Assembly (NCBI GenBank): GCA_018970445.1
Contig: JAGWWF010000022.1
Location: forward strand, 1-63,829
DNA: 63,829 nt
Origin: Alphaproteobacteria bacterium
Lineage (GTDB): Bacteria; Pseudomonadota; Alphaproteobacteria; Sphingomonadales; Sphingomonadaceae
Reading direction: 5' to 3'
Below are positions 26,054-36,029 of this stretch, in pieces. Below the pieces are notes generated by a model, which was not told the DNA's origin, did not search any database, and saw nothing but the letters and a program-made list of their open reading frames with translations. Each line of letters opens with the position of its first letter. The first letter of the stretch is position 1. The translations under genes and the position numbers were made by a program.

Positions 26054-28837
26054 ATGAAGGCCCCTGACAGCCTGCCGAACCGCCGCGCGATCATCGATCG
26101 TCGCCAGCTGGCCCATGATCTGGCCGCCGCCATGGCGCGGCTGGACACGCTGCCGGCGCGTCGGCGCTATCTGGCCGATACGCTGCGCGGCGCGCTGCTG
26201 GCCGGCCGGGCCGAAATCGCCCAGCGGCTGGAACGCCAGCCCGGCAAGGGGCTGGAACTGGCCGCCGCGCAAAGTTTCCTGATCGATCAGATCCTGCGCC
26301 TGGCCTGCGACACGGTGGTGGATCACTTCTATCCGCTGGCCAATCCCACCCAGTCCGAACGGCTGGCGCTGGTGGCGGTGGGCGGTTATGGCCGCGGCCA
26401 GATGGCGCCGTTTTCCGATGTCGACATCATGTTCCTCACTCCCTGGAAACAGACGCCGTGGGGGGAACAGGTGATCGAGACCCTGCTCTATCTGCTGTGG
26501 GATCTGGGCCTGAAACTGGGCCACGCCACCCGCAGCCTTGACGAGATGGTGCGCATGGCCCGCGCCGACATGACGATCTGCACCGCGCTGCTGGAATCGC
26601 GCTTCGTCTGGGGCGATCAGCCGCTGTATGACGAAGCCGCCGTCCGCTTCCGCCGCGAGGTGGTGCAGGGCAATTCGCGGGCGTTCGTGGCCGAAAAACT
26701 GGCCGAACGCGATGCCCGCCACCTGCGCATGGGCGACAGCCGCTATGTCGTGGAACCCAATCTAAAGGAGGGCAAGGGCGGTCTGCGCGATCTGCATGCC
26801 CTGTTCTGGATCGGCAAATATCTGCACCAGGTCGACAGCGTGGCCGGGCTGGTCGACAAGGGCCTGCTCACCGCCGACGAACTGCGCCAGTTCCGCCGTG
26901 CCGAAAGCTTCCTGTGGTCGGTGCGGATCATGCTGCACCACATCACCGGCCGCGCCGAGGAACGCCTCACCTTCGATGTGCAGCGCGAGCTGGCGGTGCG
27001 CCTGGCCTATGCCAACCGCGAGAACATGAGCGCGGTGGAACGCTTCATGCGCCATTATTTCCTGATGGCCAAATCGGTGGGCGACCTTACCGGCCTGTTC
27101 CTGGCGCATCTGGATGAATCCACCGCCCGGCTGGCCTGGCTGCCCACGCTCACCCGCCGCCCGTCGCGGCTGAAGGGCTTCACGCTGCGGCGCGGCCAGA
27201 TCGGCGTGCCGGCCGATGATTTCTTCAAGGCCGATCCGGTGCGGCTGATCGAGATGTTCGCCCTGGCCGACAGCGAGGGGCTGACCATCCACCCGCTCGC
27301 CATGCGGGCTGCCGCCCGCGATGCCGGCCTGATCGATGATCGCATCCGCCGCGACAAGACCGCCAATGCGCTGTTCCTTGGCGTGCTCACCAGCCCGCGC
27401 GATCCCGAAACCGTGCTCAGGTGGATGAACGAAGCCGGGGTGTTCGGCCGTTTCGTGCCGGATTTCGGCCGCGTCGTCGCCCAGATGCAGTATGACATGT
27501 ACCATCATTACACGGTGGACGAGCACACGATCCGCGCCATCGGCCTGGTGGCCCGCATCGAACGCGGCGAACTGAAGGCCGAACATGGCCTGTCATCGGC
27601 GATCATCCACCAGCTGATCGATCGGCGGGTGCTGCATGTGGCGGTGCTGCTGCACGATATCGCCAAGGGGCGCGGCGGCGATCACAGCCTGCTGGGCGCC
27701 GATGTCGCCCGGCGGCTGTGCCCGCGCCTTGGCCTGTCGGCGGCGGAAACCGAAACCGTGGCCTGGCTGGTGGAATATCATCTGCTGATGAGCCGCACCG
27801 CCTTCAAGCGCGATCTGGCCGATTTCAAGACCATCATGGATTTTGCCGCCGCCGTTGCCAGCCCGGAACGGCTGCGCCTGCTGCTGCTGCTGACGGTGGT
27901 GGACATCCGCGCCGTCGGCCCCGGCGTGTGGAACGGCTGGAAGGCGCAGCTGCTGCGCGAACTGTATGAAGCGGCCGAGGAACTGCTGCGCCGCGGCCAC
28001 AAGCAGACCGGCCGTGCCGAACGCATCGCTGCCAAGCAGGCCGCCCTCAAGCTCGCGCTGGCCTGGCCGGATGCCCGCTTTGCCGCCCATGCCAGCCGCC
28101 TGCCCGACAGTTACTGGGTGGCCGAACCCCATGATGTGCTGGTGGCCAATGCCGCGCTGGTGGCCAGTGCCGGGGATGATGGCTGCGTGCCGCTGGCGAT
28201 CGCCTGCACGCCCGATGCCGGCAGCGGCACCACGCTGGTGGCCATCCATGCCCCCGATCACCCCGGCCTGTTCTATCGCATCGCCGGCGCCATCAGCCTG
28301 GCGGGCGGCAACATCTTCGATGCGCGCATCCACACCACCCGCGATGGCATGGCGCTCGACAATTTCGTCGTGCTCGATCCGCTGGGCCAGCCCTTTGCCG
28401 AACCAGGGCAACTGGCCCGGCTGAAACGCAACATCCATGATGTGCTCACCGGCCGCGTGCGCCTGGCCGACAGGCTGGCCGCCCGGCCGCTGGCCCGCCG
28501 CCGCGCCGAACTGTTCCGGGTGGAACCGCGCGTGCTGATCGACAACAAGGCCAGCAACCGCTACACCGTGATCGAGGTGAACGCCGCCGATCGGCCGGCG
28601 CTGCTCTATGCCCTCACCAACGGCCTGTTCCAGCAGAAGCTGACCATCCACAGCGCGCACATCGCCACCTATGGCGAAAAGGCCACCGACACATTTTACG
28701 TCACCGATCTCACCGGGGCCAAGATCGACAACCCGGTACGGCTTAAGGCCATCGAAAAACGCCTGCTCGCCATCGCCGCCACCGCCAGCCCCAAAGTGGA
28801 GACACTGGTGGAACTGGGAAGCGAGGCGGCGGAATAG
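26054..28837 (+). CDS. glnD: [Protein-PII] uridylyltransferase / uridylyl-removing enzyme
   Basis: A 927-residue nitrogen sensor that uridylylates PII under nitrogen limitation and removes UMP when glutamine is high. Domains in order: nucleotidyltransferase with [19 protein letters not shown] near residue 110, a helical region with [17 protein letters not shown], an HD hydrolase domain ([18 protein letters not shown]), and two C-terminal ACT domains ([19 protein letters not shown] and [18 protein letters not shown]). Full length for the family. The ATG at 26054 was preferred; a GTG 9 bp upstream would add three residues. No PII gene is in the window. Confidence 0.97.
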   Translation: MKAPDSLPNRRAIIDRRQLAHDLAAAMARLDTLPARRRYLADTLRGALLAGRAEIAQRLERQPGKGLELAAAQSFLIDQILRLACDTVVDHFYPLANPTQSERLALVAVGGYGRGQMAPFSDVDIMFLTPWKQTPWGEQVIETLLYLLWDLGLKLGHATRSLDEMVRMARADMTICTALLESRFVWGDQPLYDEAAVRFRREVVQGNSRAFVAEKLAERDARHLRMGDSRYVVEPNLKEGKGGLRDLHALFWIGKYLHQVDSVAGLVDKGLLTADELRQFRRAESFLWSVRIMLHHITGRAEERLTFDVQRELAVRLAYANRENMSAVERFMRHYFLMAKSVGDLTGLFLAHLDESTARLAWLPTLTRRPSRLKGFTLRRGQIGVPADDFFKADPVRLIEMFALADSEGLTIHPLAMRAAARDAGLIDDRIRRDKTANALFLGVLTSPRDPETVLRWMNEAGVFGRFVPDFGRVVAQMQYDMYHHYTVDEHTIRAIGLVARIERGELKAEHGLSSAIIHQLIDRRVLHVAVLLHDIAKGRGGDHSLLGADVARRLCPRLGLSAAETETVAWLVEYHLLMSRTAFKRDLADFKTIMDFAAAVASPERLRLLLLLTVVDIRAVGPGVWNGWKAQLLRELYEAAEELLRRGHKQTGRAERIAAKQAALKLALAWPDARFAAHASRLPDSYWVAEPHDVLVANAALVASAGDDGCVPLAIACTPDAGSGTTLVAIHAPDHPGLFYRIAGAISLAGGNIFDARIHTTRDGMALDNFVVLDPLGQPFAEPGQLARLKRNIHDVLTGRVRLADRLAARPLARRRAELFRVEPRVLIDNKASNRYTVIEVNAADRPALLYALTNGLFQQKLTIHSAHIATYGEKATDTFYVTDLTGAKIDNPVRLKAIEKRLLAIAATASPKVETLVELGSEAAE

Positions 28838-28913
28838 ACGCTGCGGCCTATTTGTCGCGGCGGTTGACGTTGCCCGGCGTGCATGGCTTGGAAGCCGGGA
28901 CGGAGGGATTTGC

Positions 28914-31052
28914 ATGACCAAGCCGACGGTGAACGACTGGGCCGCGATGGCCGCGAAGGAAGTGAAGGGCCAGTCGCTGGACTGGCACACGCCCGAAGGC
29001 TTCACCGTCAAGCCGCTCTATACGCACGAAGACACCGCGGGCTGGGATCCGGGCCTGCCCGGCTTTGCGCCGTTCACGCGCGGCGTGCGCGCCTCCATGT
29101 ATGCCGGCCGGCCGTGGACGGTGCGCCAATATGCCGGCTTCTCCACCGCCGAGGAGAGCAACGCCTTCTATCGCCGCAATCTGGCCGCCGGGCAGAAGGG
29201 GCTTTCGGTCGCCTTCGATCTGGCCACCCACCGCGGTTATGATTCCGATCACCCGCGCGTGTCGGGCGATGTCGGCAAGGCCGGGGTTGCCATCGATACG
29301 GTGGAGGACATGAAGATCCTCTTTGACGGCATCCCGCTCGACCAGATGTCGGTCTCCATGACGATGAACGGCGCGGTGATCCCCTGCCTGGCCTTCTTCA
29401 TCGTCGCCGCCGAGGAATCGGGCGTGCCGCAGGCCAAGCTGGACGGCACGATCCAGAACGACATCCTCAAGGAGTTCATGGTCCGCAACACCTATATCTA
29501 TCCGCCGGAACCCTCCATGCGCATCGTGGCCGACATCATCAGCCACACCGCGAAGAACATGCCGAAGTTCAACAGCATCTCCATCTCCGGCTATCACATG
29601 CACGAAGCCGGGGCGACGGCGTTGCAGGAACTGGCCTTCACCCTGGCCGATGGCATGGAATATGTGCGCGCCGCGCAGAGGCAGGGCCTCGATGTCGATG
29701 AATTTGCCGGGCGCCTCTCCTTCTTCTTCGCCATCGGCATGAATTTCTTCATGGAAGTGGCCAAGCTGCGCGCCGCCCGCACGCTGTGGGCGCGCATCAT
29801 GGCCAATTTCGGCGCGAAGGACCCGCGCAGCCTGATGCTGCGCACCCATTGCCAGACGTCCGGCGTTTCGCTGCAGGAGCAGGACCCCTACAACAACGTC
29901 ATCCGCACCACGGTGGAGGCGCTGGCCGCCGCGCTGGGCGGCACGCAGAGCCTGCACACCAATGCGCTGGATGAAGCCATCGCGCTGCCCACCGATTTTT
30001 CCGCCCGCATCGCCCGCAACACCCAGATCGTGCTGCAGGAAGAAACCGGCATCACCAAGGTCGTCGATCCGCTGGGCGGCAGCTACTATGTCGAAGCGCT
30101 GACCAAGCAACTGGTGGACGATGCCCAGGCGATCATCGACAAGATCGAGGGGCTGGGCGGCATGACCAGGGCCGTCGCCAGCGGCCTGCCCAAGCTGGAA
30201 ATCGAAGCCGCCGCCGCCGCCAAACAGGCCGGCATCGACATGGGCGACACGGTGATCGTGGGCGTGAACAAATACAAGCCGGCCACGGTGGACGAGGTGC
30301 CGGTGCTGGATGTGGACAATGTCGCCGTCCGCGCCAGCCAGATCGCCCGGATCGAGGCGGTGAAGGCCGCGCGCGATCCCGCCCGCGTGGACGCGACGCT
30401 GGACGCCCTGCGCGAGGGCGCACGCGGCAACGGCAATGTGCTGGCGCTGGCCATCGAAGCGGCGCGCGCCCGCGCCACGCTGGGCGAAATCTCGGCCGCG
30501 ATGGAAGATGTGTTCGGCCGCCATGTGGCCATCGTCAAGATGGTGAAGGGCGTTTATGCCGATGCCTACAAGGCCGATCCCGCCTATGTGCGCGTGGCGC
30601 AAGGGGTGGAGGCGTTCGAGCGCCGCACCGGCCGCAAACCGCGCGTGCTGATCGTGAAGATGGGCCAGGATGGCCATGATCGCGGCGCCAAGGTGGTGGG
30701 CACCGCGCTGGCCGATCTGGGCTTTGACGCCACGGTGGGGCCTTTGTTCCAGACGCCGCAGGAAGCCCGCGACCTGGCGCTCGAACTGGGCGTCGATCTG
30801 GTGGCGTCCTCGTCACTGGCCGCCGGCCACAAGACGCTGGTGCCGGCCCTGATCGACGAACTGAAAGCCGCCGGCCGCAGCGACATCAAGGTGATCGCCG
30901 GCGGTGTCATCCCGGCGCAGGATTATGATTTCCTGCAACGCGCCGGCACCGTCGCCATCTTCGGCCCCGGCACCAACATCGTCGAAGCCGCCGCCGAACT
31001 GCTGCGCCTGCTGGGCCACAATCTGCCGCCGCTGGGGGAAGCGGCGGCGTGA
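28914..31052 (+). CDS. scpA: Methylmalonyl-CoA mutase
   Basis: A 712-residue adenosylcobalamin-dependent mutase interconverting methylmalonyl-CoA and succinyl-CoA, used for propionyl-CoA assimilation. The catalytic barrel has [34 protein letters not shown] and [20 protein letters not shown]. The C-terminal B12 domain has the base-off cobalamin motif with its ligand His588 in [10 protein letters not shown], and [12 protein letters not shown]. Both domains are on one chain, as in ScpA/MutB-type large subunits. GGAGGG 7 bp before the ATG is a strong ribosome site. No small subunit, MeaB chaperone or propionyl-CoA carboxylase gene is adjacent. Confidence 0.95.
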   Translation: MTKPTVNDWAAMAAKEVKGQSLDWHTPEGFTVKPLYTHEDTAGWDPGLPGFAPFTRGVRASMYAGRPWTVRQYAGFSTAEESNAFYRRNLAAGQKGLSVAFDLATHRGYDSDHPRVSGDVGKAGVAIDTVEDMKILFDGIPLDQMSVSMTMNGAVIPCLAFFIVAAEESGVPQAKLDGTIQNDILKEFMVRNTYIYPPEPSMRIVADIISHTAKNMPKFNSISISGYHMHEAGATALQELAFTLADGMEYVRAAQRQGLDVDEFAGRLSFFFAIGMNFFMEVAKLRAARTLWARIMANFGAKDPRSLMLRTHCQTSGVSLQEQDPYNNVIRTTVEALAAALGGTQSLHTNALDEAIALPTDFSARIARNTQIVLQEETGITKVVDPLGGSYYVEALTKQLVDDAQAIIDKIEGLGGMTRAVASGLPKLEIEAAAAAKQAGIDMGDTVIVGVNKYKPATVDEVPVLDVDNVAVRASQIARIEAVKAARDPARVDATLDALREGARGNGNVLALAIEAARARATLGEISAAMEDVFGRHVAIVKMVKGVYADAYKADPAYVRVAQGVEAFERRTGRKPRVLIVKMGQDGHDRGAKVVGTALADLGFDATVGPLFQTPQEARDLALELGVDLVASSSLAAGHKTLVPALIDELKAAGRSDIKVIAGGVIPAQDYDFLQRAGTVAIFGPGTNIVEAAAELLRLLGHNLPPLGEAAA

Positions 31053-31057
31053 CAGGC

Positions 31058-31089
31058 TTGACAAGCCAAAGAGATATCACAATATGATA
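31058..31089 (+). promoter_or_regulatory. Promoter/operator of hicAB
   Basis: TTGACA (31058-31063) and TATGAT (31083-31088) with a long 19-bp spacer precede hicA. TATCA-N5-TGATA (31075-31079 and 31085-31089) is an inverted repeat overlapping the -10, a plausible site for autorepression by the HicB DNA-binding domain. Confidence 0.45.
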
Positions 31090-31091
31090 GC

Positions 31092-31347
31092 ATGAACAGC
31101 CGGCACAGCAAGACGCTTGCCGCCCTCCACCGCCAGCCCACGCCGGCGAATGTCGAGTGGGCGGAGATTGAGGCGCTGTTGCTGGCGGTTGGGTGCCAGT
31201 TGGTTGAAGGCAGTGGTTCGCGGGTGCGGTTCGTGAAGGATGGCATGGTGGAAAAGCTTCCACCGGCCCTATTCGGAGAAAGAGGCCAAGCGTTATCAGG
31301 TGCGCGCTGCCCGCGACGATCTGGCCCGCCTGGGAGTGACACCGTGA
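31092..31347 (+). pseudogene. hicA: hicA toxin, frameshifted at an A-tract
   Basis: HicA mRNA-interferase-like toxin of a HicAB type II system. The frame from the ATG reads a HicA-like start (EWAEIEALLLAVGCQLVEGS, then RVRFVKDGMVE). After the AAAA run at 31252-31255 the expected HicA C-terminus continues only in the +1 frame: SFHRPYSEKEAKRYQV, ending DDLARLGVTP at a TGA (31345-31347). Removing one A restores an 84-residue HicA whose stop overlaps the hicB GTG. In the sequence as given, the toxin is broken and its first frame reads on into hicB as a 194-residue fused ORF. It may be a true mutation, a sequencing error in a homopolymer, or slippage. Confidence 0.8.
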
Positions 31348-31676
31348 CCAATATCCTGACTTATCGCAATTACAGCGCCGCCGTGGAGTTTGACGCTGAA
31401 GATGCGCTGTTCTTTGGCCGCATCGCCGGCATTGCCGATGGTGTCAGCTTCCATGCCGACAGCGTGCCCGAACTGGTCTCCGCGTTTCACGAAGCGGTGG
31501 ACGATTATCTCGAAACCTGCGCCAGACTGGGGAAATCGCCCGAACGCCCCTATTCCGGCAAACTCATGCTGCGCATCGATCCGGCGCTGCATGCCCGAAC
31601 GGCCAAGGCGGCCGAACTGGCGGGCATGAGCCTGAACCAATGGGCCGAACGCGCCATCGCGGCCGCCGCCGGTTGA
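31344..31676 (+). CDS. hicB: HicB antitoxin
   Basis: A 110-residue HicB-family antitoxin. The N-terminal partial RNase-H-like fold reads LTYRNYSAAVEFDAEDALFF, then GIADGVSFHADSVPELVSAF. The C-terminus LMLRIDPALHARTAKAAELA followed by GMSLNQWAERAI is a ribbon-helix-helix DNA-binding domain used for autoregulation. The start is a GTG whose last two bases are shared with the restored hicA stop (GTGA). It would neutralise HicA; with hicA frameshifted it may now be orphaned or expressed as part of the fused frame. Confidence 0.88.
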   Translation: MTNILTYRNYSAAVEFDAEDALFFGRIAGIADGVSFHADSVPELVSAFHEAVDDYLETCARLGKSPERPYSGKLMLRIDPALHARTAKAAELAGMSLNQWAERAIAAAAG

Positions 31677-31722
31677 TCTGCCGCCCGTGCCCTGCCACCA
31701 TCGCGGGCAAGGAGAGCGCGGC

Positions 31723-32553
31723 ATGAAGATCGAAGCAACCGGCCAGGCCTGCGGGGCGGTGGTGACCGGGGTGGATCTGGCCGCGCCGCTGGCAGCCGAT
31801 GCGGTGGCCGCCATCCGCGCCGCCTGGCTTGCCCACCATGTGCTGGCCTTCCCCGATCAGGCGCTCACCGATGATGATCTGGAACGCTTCACGCTCGCCA
31901 TGGGCGGCTTTGGCGAGGATCCGTTCATCGCGCCCATCCCTGGCCGCCGCCACATCATCGCCGTGCGCCGCGCGGCGGATGAGACCGCGCCGATCTTTGC
32001 CGAAACCTGGCACACCGATTGGAGTTTCCAGGCGCGGCCACCGGCGGGCACCTGCCTCTATGGCATCGAGATTCCGCCCGTGGGCGGGGACACGCTGTTC
32101 GCCAACCAGCACATGGCGCTGGATGCAATGCCCGCCGGCTTGCGCGCCCGTGTGGAGGGGCTGGTGGCCATTCACAGCGCCCAGCGCGCCTATGCGCCCG
32201 ATGGCTTCTATGGCGATCAGGACAAGGGCCGTTCGATGGACATCCGCCCATCCGAAACCGCCCGCGCCACGCAGCGCCATCCCTTTGTCCGCCCGCATCC
32301 CGAAACCGGGCGGCCGGGGCTGTTCGGCTGCCTGGGCTATGTCATCGGCTTTGAAGGCATGGCCGATGCCGATGCCATGGCGCTGCTGGTGGAGTTGTAT
32401 CACTGGCAGGGGCAGGAACGGTTCCAGTATCGCCACCGCTGGCAGCCGAACATGCTGCTGATGTGGGACAATCGATCGGTGCTGCACGCCGCCACCGGCG
32501 GTTATCAGGGCCACGCCCGCCGCCTGCACCGCACCACCATCGCGGCGGCCTGA
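31723..32553 (+). CDS. TauD/TfdA-family Fe(II)/2-oxoglutarate dioxygenase
   Basis: A 276-residue non-haem iron dioxygenase that couples 2-oxoglutarate decarboxylation to substrate hydroxylation. The facial triad is visible as His97-x-Asp99 (ETWHTDWSF) and distal His269 with the 2-oxoglutarate Arg region (HARRLHRTTI). MWDNRSVLHAATGGY is the usual penultimate motif. AAGGAGAG lies 9 bp upstream of the ATG. The substrate (taurine, alkyl sulfate or 2,4-D-like) cannot be told, and no sulfonate transporter is adjacent. The 168-bp convergent gap to the next gene is A+T-rich (AATATTTTTTCT) with no ORF. Confidence 0.9.
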   Translation: MKIEATGQACGAVVTGVDLAAPLAADAVAAIRAAWLAHHVLAFPDQALTDDDLERFTLAMGGFGEDPFIAPIPGRRHIIAVRRAADETAPIFAETWHTDWSFQARPPAGTCLYGIEIPPVGGDTLFANQHMALDAMPAGLRARVEGLVAIHSAQRAYAPDGFYGDQDKGRSMDIRPSETARATQRHPFVRPHPETGRPGLFGCLGYVIGFEGMADADAMALLVELYHWQGQERFQYRHRWQPNMLLMWDNRSVLHAATGGYQGHARRLHRTTIAAA

Positions 32554-32721
32554 AGCGCTGTCCTACAGCGGCAATATCTGTCATCATGCCCAGTCTGATC
32601 GCCGGCATCGGTATCTGAAATTGTTCAATATTTTTTCTGAATCCCGCCAAAATCGAAAAAAGTGTCAAAACTCGCGGCGCCGGTTGCGGCCCGCTGCTCC
32701 TTCTCAGGCCTGATCGATCCT

Positions 32722-33570
32722 TCAGCGACGCGGCACCCGGCCGCGCACCTGGTCAAAGCCGGCCTTGATGGCGGCAAAGCGGGCGTCCACGCCCATTTCG
32801 AACTGGGTGTCGGTGAAGATATAGGGCCAGTCGCCCGCGATCGCTTCCACCACCAGTTCACCGACATAAAGCGGATCAATGCCATTGGCGATGGCCTGGG
32901 CGGCCATGGCGGCAAACGGGTTCACCGGCCCGTCGCTGGGCGGCGGCGGGATGGCGCCGGCCAGCCGTTCCGGCACGGCGCGGGCCAATTCCATGATGCG
33001 AGTGCGGATGAAGCCGGGGCACAGCACCGAAACGCCGATGCCGCGCGCCGCCAGCACCGGCCGCAACCCTTCGGATATCGCCACCACGCCATATTTGGTG
33101 GCGTTGTATCCGGGCGCCACCGCCGCCACCAGCCCGGCCATGGACGCGGTGGAAACGATCTGGCCGCCTTCGCCGCCCGCCTCGATCAACGGGCCGAAAA
33201 TCTCGAAACCCCACACCACGCTCATCAGGTTGACGCCCAGTACCCAGTCCCACTGCGCGTCCGTCCATTCGCCATAGCCGCCACCGCCGCCCACGCCAGC
33301 GTTGTTGACCAGGATATGCACCTTGCCGAACCGGGCGATGGTGGCATCGGCGGCGGCCTGCAATTCGGCCTTCAGGCTGACATCGGCGCGGACCCAGGCC
33401 ACATCGGCGTTGGTGGCCGCCAGCCGTGCCGCCTCCCGCGCCAGCGCGTCGCCATCGATATCGGCCATCATCACCTTCACGCCGGCTTGCGCCAGCGCTT
33501 CGGCAATGCCCAAGCCGATGCCCGATGCCGCGCCGGTGACAAAGGCGACTTTTCCCGGCAAATCCTGCAT
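32722..33570 (-). CDS. Short-chain dehydrogenase/reductase
   Basis: A 282-residue NAD(P)-dependent oxidoreductase of the classical SDR family. It has the nucleotide-binding TGAASGIGLGIAEAL near residue 12, MADIDGDAL after the second strand, LVNNAGVGGGG, and the catalytic YNATKYG. The Asp in MADID suggests NAD rather than NADP preference (inference). AAAGGAA precedes the ATG. Substrate unknown. It is transcribed towards the TauD-type gene and is divergent from the AbrB-Doc module. Confidence 0.9.
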   Translation of the reverse strand: MQDLPGKVAFVTGAASGIGLGIAEALAQAGVKVMMADIDGDALAREAARLAATNADVAWVRADVSLKAELQAAADATIARFGKVHILVNNAGVGGGGGYGEWTDAQWDWVLGVNLMSVVWGFEIFGPLIEAGGEGGQIVSTASMAGLVAAVAPGYNATKYGVVAISEGLRPVLAARGIGVSVLCPGFIRTRIMELARAVPERLAGAIPPPPSDGPVNPFAAMAAQAIANGIDPLYVGELVVEAIAGDWPYIFTDTQFEMGVDARFAAIKAGFDQVRGRVPRR

Positions 33571-33665
33571 TGCTGATTCCTTTCGCAGGCCGGCAGATTA
33601 GCGTGCCCGGCGCGCGCGCCAACTGTGACAAGCAGCGGGGCGTTGACCGCAGCGGCCCTGTCTGT

Positions 33666-33681
33666 TATAACACACGTTATA
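33666..33681 (+). promoter_or_regulatory. Inverted repeat before the AbrB-Doc module
   Basis: TATAAC-ACAC-GTTATA is a perfect inverted repeat (6-4-6), embedded in TGTTATAACACACGTTATAC, 14 bp before the antitoxin start. It is a plausible operator for the AbrB-type antitoxin, and TATAAC may double as a -10. Confidence 0.5.
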
Positions 33682-33695
33682 CCATGGAGTGCGTC

Positions 33696-33923
33696 ATGCA
33701 CCAGTTGAAGATCACCGCCATCGGCAACAGCGCCGGCATCATTCTGCCCAAGGAACTGCTGGCCCGGCTGGGCGTCGAGAAGGGTGACAATGTGGAATTG
33801 CACGATGATGGCCAGGGCGGCCTGCGCATCGTGAAGGCGGACAATGCCTATTCCGAAGCCATGGCGGCCGGGCTGGAGTGTTTTGCGCGCTATCCGCAAA
33901 CCATGGCTGATCTGGCGAAGTGA
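33696..33923 (+). CDS. AbrB/MazE-type antitoxin
   Basis: A 75-residue swapped-hairpin AbrB-fold protein: LKITAIGNSAGIILPKELLA then RLGVEKGDNVELHDD, the standard SpoVT/AbrB layout. The C-terminal tail (YSEAMAAGLECFARYPQTM) would wrap and inhibit the toxin. The start at 33696 has GGAG five bases upstream; an ATG at 33684 is the alternative. It lies 6 bp before the Doc gene, so the two form a toxin-antitoxin pair in which AbrB replaces the Phd antitoxin of phage P1. Confidence 0.9.
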   Translation: MHQLKITAIGNSAGIILPKELLARLGVEKGDNVELHDDGQGGLRIVKADNAYSEAMAAGLECFARYPQTMADLAK

Positions 33924-33929
33924 TCAGCC

Positions 33930-34325
33930 ATGGCCAGCATCATCTTGCCGCCGCTGCAGGCGCTGCTTGATCTGCATCGCCAATCCATCGACCGTTTTGG
34001 CGGCGCGCATGGCGTGCGCGATCCAGGCGGTGTCGAGGCGGCGCTGGCCCGTGCCGAACAGTTGATCGCCTATGGCGGCGAAGATGTCACCCTGTTTCAG
34101 GTGGCGGCGGCCATCGGCCATTCGCTGTGCAAGAATCGGCATCCGTTCGTTGACGGCAACAAGCGCGCGGCCTGGTTCACGATGTTCGTCACGCTGCGGC
34201 TGAATGGCCAGTATCTGGATGTTAGGGAAGCGGATGCCACGGCCATGGTGCTGGGGGTCGCCGAGGGATCGCACAGCGAGGCCGATCTGGCGGCTTTCCT
34301 GGCCACCAACAGCCATCCCCGCTGA
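33930..34325 (+). CDS. doc: Doc (death-on-curing) Fic-fold toxin
   Basis: A 131-residue Fic/Doc protein. The motif HPFVDGNKRAAW (His71 to about residue 82) has the Doc form: Lys replaces the second Gly of canonical Fic and the terminal Arg is lost. In P1 Doc this goes with phosphorylation of elongation factor Tu instead of AMPylation. HGVRDPGGVEAALARAEQ and FQVAAAIGHSLCKN are family-typical. Paired with the AbrB antitoxin upstream. Intact and probably functional. Confidence 0.92.
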   Translation: MASIILPPLQALLDLHRQSIDRFGGAHGVRDPGGVEAALARAEQLIAYGGEDVTLFQVAAAIGHSLCKNRHPFVDGNKRAAWFTMFVTLRLNGQYLDVREADATAMVLGVAEGSHSEADLAAFLATNSHPR

Positions 34326-34342
34326 CGAAAAGGGCCCGCGCC

Positions 34343-35197
34343 ATGCCGATTGCCGCCACCATCCCCGGCCGCACCCGTGATCTGGGCGGGTTTTCGGTGG
34401 CGCGGGTGTTGCCGTTTCCGGGCCGCAGGGCGCTGGGGCCATTCGTGTTCTTCGATGAAATGGGACCGGCCGATTTTCCGCCCGGCGCCGGCATCGATGT
34501 GCGAGCGCACCCGCATATCGGCCTGGCCACCATCACCTGGCTGTTTGCCGGTGCGCTGGGCCACCGCGACAGCCTGGGCACGGATCTGGTCATCCAGCCC
34601 GGCGCTGTGAACTGGATGACGGCGGGGCGCGGCATCGTGCACAGCGAACGCACGCCGCCGGCGCAGCGGGCCGCCGGCCACCACATGCACGGCATCCAGG
34701 CCTGGGTGGCGCTGCCGGTCGCCGCGGCCGAATGCGAACCGGCGTTCGATCACCATCCGGCCGACATGATGCCGCGCCACACGGCCGCTGGCGTGGCGGC
34801 CGTGGTGATCGCCGGCACGCTGTGGGGCCTCAGCTCGCCGGTGCGCTTTGCGCATCCGATCATCTATGCCCAGCTGGACATGGCGGCCGGCGCGCGGCTG
34901 GCGCTGCCGGCGGCATGGGGCGAACGCGGGGTCTATCTTGTTGATGGTGAAGCGCAAATCGATGGCGATCCGGTGGCTGTCGGCAGCCTCGCGATCGCGG
35001 CCGATGGCGACGCCGTGCTGGTGGCGGCAGCGGCCAGCCGGCTGATGCTGCTGGGCGGGGCGCCCCTGCCAGAGGCGCGGCAAATCGAATGGAATTTCGT
35101 CTCCCACGATCCGGCGCGCATCGCCACCGCCGTTCGGGATTGGCGTGAAGGGCGATTCCCGCCGGTGCCGGGCGAAACCGAATTCATCCCCTATTGA
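34343..35197 (+). CDS. Pirin family protein
   Basis: A 284-residue bicupin. The N-terminal cupin has FVFFDEMGPADF, VRAHPHIGLATITWLF and MTAGRGIVHSER, which contain the iron-binding His/Glu set of pirins. The C-terminal half is a second cupin without obvious metal ligands. Pirins are iron proteins with redox-sensing or quercetinase activity; which applies here is unknown. It starts 17 bp after doc and could be read from the same transcript, but probably begins a separate group of metabolic genes. Confidence 0.9.
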   Translation: MPIAATIPGRTRDLGGFSVARVLPFPGRRALGPFVFFDEMGPADFPPGAGIDVRAHPHIGLATITWLFAGALGHRDSLGTDLVIQPGAVNWMTAGRGIVHSERTPPAQRAAGHHMHGIQAWVALPVAAAECEPAFDHHPADMMPRHTAAGVAAVVIAGTLWGLSSPVRFAHPIIYAQLDMAAGARLALPAAWGERGVYLVDGEAQIDGDPVAVGSLAIAADGDAVLVAAAASRLMLLGGAPLPEARQIEWNFVSHDPARIATAVRDWREGRFPPVPGETEFIPY

Positions 35198-35229
35198 GGC
35201 CATGGCCAGAAGGACCTAGGCTACTGCCC

Positions 35230-35649
35230 ATGTTCATCCCCATCACCCCCAGCGTTTCCGTCGCACCGCAGATCGGGCCTGACGATGTTGCCGCCGCTGC
35301 GGCGCACGGCGTTCGCACCATCGTCAACAACCGACCGGATGGCGAGAGTTTCGATCAGCCGCCCGGCGCCCACATCGCTGCGGCCTGCGCCGCGCATGGG
35401 CTTGATTATGTTGCCATTCCCATCGATCATACCGGTTTCAGCCTGGAACAGGTGGAGGCGATGGCCGAAGCCCTGGCCAGCGGCCCGGTGCTGGCCTTTT
35501 GCCGATCCGGCACCCGCAGCTGCAATCTGTGGGCGCTGGCGGCGGCCAGGGGCGGCATGGCCCCGGCCGATATCGTGGCGGCGGCCGGGCAGGGCGGTTA
35601 CAATGTTGCCGGCCTGATGCCGCTGCTCAAGCAATTGTCGGGCGGCTGA
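35230..35649 (+). CDS. TIGR01244/DUF442-type phosphatase
   Basis: A 139-residue protein with the dual-specificity-phosphatase-like DUF442 fold: a Cys-x5-Arg loop Cys91 to Arg97 (AFCRSGTRS), plus TIVNNRPDGE early and GYNVAGLMPLL late. In other proteobacteria this domain is fused to sulfur-metabolising beta-lactamase-fold enzymes (Blh-type); here it is free-standing. The ATG at 35230 was preferred to an upstream ATG because the fold starts immediately. The stop overlaps the next start by one base (TGATG). Confidence 0.82.
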   Translation: MFIPITPSVSVAPQIGPDDVAAAAAHGVRTIVNNRPDGESFDQPPGAHIAAACAAHGLDYVAIPIDHTGFSLEQVEAMAEALASGPVLAFCRSGTRSCNLWALAAARGGMAPADIVAAAGQGGYNVAGLMPLLKQLSGG

Positions 35650-36029
35650 TGGATCGCATCGGCCTGCTCGGCTTTTCGGTGCTGGGGGTGGTGCTGGTGG
35701 TGGCGCTCACCCGCTGGCTCGGCTTTGCCAGGGTGCCGCGGCTGGCCAGCCCGCAGGCCGCCGCCGAACTGGCACAGGCGGCGATTCCGGGCCTGATCGT
35801 GGCCGAAACCGTGCTGGCGGTGGACGCATCGGCGGCGCTGGTGGCCGCAACCACGGGCCAGGTGGCGCTGGTGCGTGGTTTTGGTGACCGGTTCGTGGTC
35901 CGCCTGCTCGATCGGCCGCTGGTCAGCCGTGCCGGGCCGGTGGTGCGGGTGCGGCCGCGCGAGACCATGTTCCCCGAAACCGCGCTTGATCTGGGCCCGG
36001 CGGCCGGCGCCTGGGCGGCCCGGCTGTGA
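35649..36029 (+). CDS. Small membrane-anchored protein of unknown function
   Basis: A 126-residue protein with one N-terminal hydrophobic helix (LGFSVLGVVLVVALTRWLG), then a soluble beta-rich part (TTGQVALVRGFGDRFVVRLL). I recognise no family. It shares a base with the preceding stop and overlaps the following GTG start by 4 bp, so it is locked into the operon between the DUF442 phosphatase and the sterol desaturase-like gene. Confidence 0.7.
   Translation: MDRIGLLGFSVLGVVLVVALTRWLGFARVPRLASPQAAAELAQAAIPGLIVAETVLAVDASAALVAATTGQVALVRGFGDRFVVRLLDRPLVSRAGPVVRVRPRETMFPETALDLGPAAGAWAARL

Noticed and set aside
31092-31676. A single 194-residue HicA-HicB fusion protein as a designed gene
   Set aside because: The central 31 residues look random, while the +1 frame there reads a perfect HicA C-terminus ending in a normal overlap with hicB, so a frameshift explains it better.
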